A stretch of 13,736 nt of DNA from CAYUUP01 sp964447925 (GTDB lineage Bacteria > Bacillota > Clostridia > Oscillospirales > Oscillospiraceae). Position numbers and translations under genes: made by a program. The stretch spans positions 1 to 13,736 of the forward strand of contig CAYUUP010000037.1 in NCBI GenBank assembly GCA_964447925.1, in the 5' to 3' direction. The notes beneath the pieces are model-generated. The model did not search any database, was not told the DNA's origin, and saw only the letters and a list, made by a program, of their open reading frames with translations. Positions 12,189 through 13,736 of the stretch are shown here, one piece after another; the first letter of the stretch is position 1; each line of letters begins with the position of its first letter.

Positions 12189-12983
12189 ATGAAACATTTT
12201 TGCCACGACATGAAGAAATACTGGCGATATGTCATTTATGCCGGACAGACCGAGTTGAAGGCGGAGGTGGCCAACTCCTATTTGAATTGGCTGTGGTGGA
12301 TCATTGAGCCGCTGTGCTTTATGTTTATCTACTCCTTCGTCTTTGGGACGCTGTTCGGCTCCTCGGAGCCACACTTCAACGCTTTCGTCTTTATTGGCAT
12401 CACCATGTGGGATTTCTTCAACCGTATGGCCACCAGCAGTGTGCAGGTGGTGCGGAACAATAAGTCTATTGTTTCCAAGGTGTATATCCCCAAGTATATG
12501 CTAATTCTCATTAAACTGTATGTCAACGCCTTCAAGATGATGATCTCCTTTATTCTGCTGTTCCTAATGATGCTCGTCACCGGCGTGACCTTTACCTGGA
12601 ACATCCTATGGATGTTCCCCACAGCCCTGACCCTCTTTACCCTGACCTTTGGCGGGTGTACTTTCCTGATGCACTTCGGCGTCTATGTGGACGATTTGGC
12701 CAATGTGACCCGAATCTTCCTGCGGATGCTCTTCTACCTCACAGGTGTGTTTTATAATCTGGAGTCCAAGCTGGGCAAGCTAATCGGCCCCACCTATGCC
12801 GGTTGGATAGGACACATCAACCCGGTGGCTAGCCTGATCAAGGCCATGCGAGACTCCGTGTTGTATGGCAAAGCACCGGACTTCCGCTTTATTGTGATAT
12901 GGTTTATCATCGGCTTGGTGTTGTCTGTTTTGGGCATCATATTGGTCTATAAAAACGAAAACAGCTATGTTAAGGTGATCTGA
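12189..12983 (+). CDS. Polysaccharide ABC exporter, permease (Wzm/TagG/KpsM type)
   Basis: A 264-residue ABC-2 family membrane protein with about six helices. Family marks include WWIIEPLCFMFIYSFVFG in the first helix, the cytoplasmic segment NNKSIVSKVYIPKYML, and the HINPVASLIKAMRDSVLYG loop before the last helix. With the ATPase it would move lipid-linked polysaccharide or teichoic-acid-like polymer across the membrane. The start is modestly supported: AGGAAT lies about 12 bases before ATG 12189, and a second in-frame ATG lies at 12210. The stop overlaps the start of the ATPase gene by one base (TGATG), so the two are coupled. Confidence 0.92.
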   Translation: MKHFCHDMKKYWRYVIYAGQTELKAEVANSYLNWLWWIIEPLCFMFIYSFVFGTLFGSSEPHFNAFVFIGITMWDFFNRMATSSVQVVRNNKSIVSKVYIPKYMLILIKLYVNAFKMMISFILLFLMMLVTGVTFTWNILWMFPTALTLFTLTFGGCTFLMHFGVYVDDLANVTRIFLRMLFYLTGVFYNLESKLGKLIGPTYAGWIGHINPVASLIKAMRDSVLYGKAPDFRFIVIWFIIGLVLSVLGIILVYKNENSYVKVI

Positions 12984-13717
12984 TGGACGCAAACGAAATT
13001 GCAATTGAGGTAAATGACCTCTGTATCAAATACAGGACCCTGGGACACTATTCTATCAAGCAAATGCTTTTTCAGAGAAAGAAGTCCGAGAAAGAGGACT
13101 TTGAGGCAGTAAAGCACGTCAGCTTCCGGGTCCCTAAGGGTGAGATTTGGGGGATTATCGGCAAGAATGGCAGTGGGAAATCCACCCTGCTGAACTCCAT
13201 CTCCGGTATTTTCGCCCCAAACTCCGGCGCCATTGACCTCCACGGCCATTCCGTATCTCTGCTGTCGATCGGGGTAGGCTTTAACGGGAAAATATCCGGC
13301 CGTCAGAATATCATCCTCTCCGGTATGCTCCTGGGCTTTTCCAAGGATCATGTGCTGAAGAAGATGGATGAGATTATTGAATTTTCCGAACTGGGAGACT
13401 TCATTGACAAGCCGGTGCGCACCTATTCCAGCGGTATGTATTCCAAACTGGCTTTCTCGGTAACAGCTGTGCTGGAGACAGAGATTATGCTCATTGATGA
13501 GGTACTCAGCGTAGGCGATGAACACTTCCGCAAGAAGAGCCTGGCCAAGATGAAGCAGCTCATCAGTGACAAAAACCGCACAGTCTTAATCGTCTCTCAC
13601 AGCATCAGCACACTGCAGGAGTTGTGCGACAAGGTAATGTGGATGCACATGGGTGAGATTAAAATGTTGGGTGAGCCCCAGGAGGTATTGGCCAGCTACA
13701 AGGAGTTCATGAAGTAA
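12983..13717 (+). CDS. Polysaccharide ABC exporter, ATPase (Wzt/TagH/KpsT type)
   Basis: A 244-residue ATPase partner of the permease. Motifs: Walker A GKNGSGKST (60-68), the ABC signature YSSGM (148-152), Walker B IMLIDE (168-173) with the catalytic glutamate 173, and the H-loop histidine 206 (SHS). The N-terminal IKQMLFQ and LLSIGVGFNGKISGRQNI segments are typical of polysaccharide/teichoic-acid exporter ATPases. At this length it has no C-terminal carbohydrate-binding domain of the Wzt O9a type, so export need not depend on recognition of a capped chain end. It overlaps the permease gene by one base. The operon may continue past the window; an ATG at 13723 follows but too few bases remain to judge. 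Confidence 0.95.
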   Translation: MDANEIAIEVNDLCIKYRTLGHYSIKQMLFQRKKSEKEDFEAVKHVSFRVPKGEIWGIIGKNGSGKSTLLNSISGIFAPNSGAIDLHGHSVSLLSIGVGFNGKISGRQNIILSGMLLGFSKDHVLKKMDEIIEFSELGDFIDKPVRTYSSGMYSKLAFSVTAVLETEIMLIDEVLSVGDEHFRKKSLAKMKQLISDKNRTVLIVSHSISTLQELCDKVMWMHMGEIKMLGEPQEVLASYKEFMK

Positions 13718-13736
13718 ATTCTATGGGCAGCTTATC

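Noticed and set aside
13723..13736. Start of another gene after the ABC ATPase
   Set aside because: An ATG is present but only 14 bases remain and no ribosome binding site is seen.

Overview
The window looks like a chromosomal piece of a fairly GC-rich anaerobic Firmicute, most likely in the Oscillospiraceae/Ruminococcaceae area. This is an inference from Gram-positive style ribosome binding sites (AAGGAGG), consensus sigma-A promoters, ferredoxin-linked flavoprotein genes, a long-form HPF, and a queuosine-precursor transporter behind a preQ1-riboswitch-like leader. No replication origin, insertion sequence, CRISPR array or rRNA gene is visible.

Layout. (1) 1-934: the end of a tryptophan operon, with the trpB 3' end overlapping complete trpA. 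(2) 935-1980: a terminator, then a minus-strand ribosome hibernation factor gene (hpf) with its own promoter. (3) 1939-2799: a convergent tRNA pair, tRNA-Leu(GAG) on + and tRNA-Pro(UGG) on -. Each has a near-consensus promoter. They share a ~74-bp terminator module present as an inverted repeat, which brackets about 410 bp of apparently decayed DNA. A degenerate 5' half of a tRNA sits in the tRNA-Pro leader. (4) 2876-3768: promoter, structured leader with a pseudoknot and an intrinsic terminator, and a queuosine-precursor transporter. (5) 3769-4340: no intact gene; two hairpins and a probable frameshifted gene remnant. (6) 4343-8806: a three-gene flavin/iron-sulfur operon with its own promoter, a 96-nt leader and a terminator. 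It encodes a NuoE-like subunit, a NuoF-like subunit, and a large fusion of a [2Fe-2S] domain, a GltD/NfnB-type FAD/NAD(P) module and a two-cluster ferredoxin. No hydrogenase or formate dehydrogenase catalytic subunit is present, so the set best fits an Stn (Sporomusa-type Nfn) electron-bifurcating transhydrogenase. (7) 8954-13717: surface polysaccharide genes. These are a phosphoglycosyl transferase (+), a membrane acyltransferase (-), and a + operon of a DUF4422 glycosyltransferase, an ABC-2 polysaccharide-export permease and its ATPase. That operon has a long leader and a candidate coupled leader peptide.

How the parts work together. The flavoprotein operon would balance NADH, NADPH and ferredoxin pools. 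The transporter would take up a queuosine precursor and probably be switched off when preQ1 is plentiful. The last block would start a polysaccharide on a lipid carrier, extend and acylate it, and export it by an ABC pathway. The most rewarding places to look are the transporter leader, the leader of the flavoprotein operon (which carries a glycine-riboswitch-like fragment), the bracketed tRNA locus, and the coupled leader peptide.
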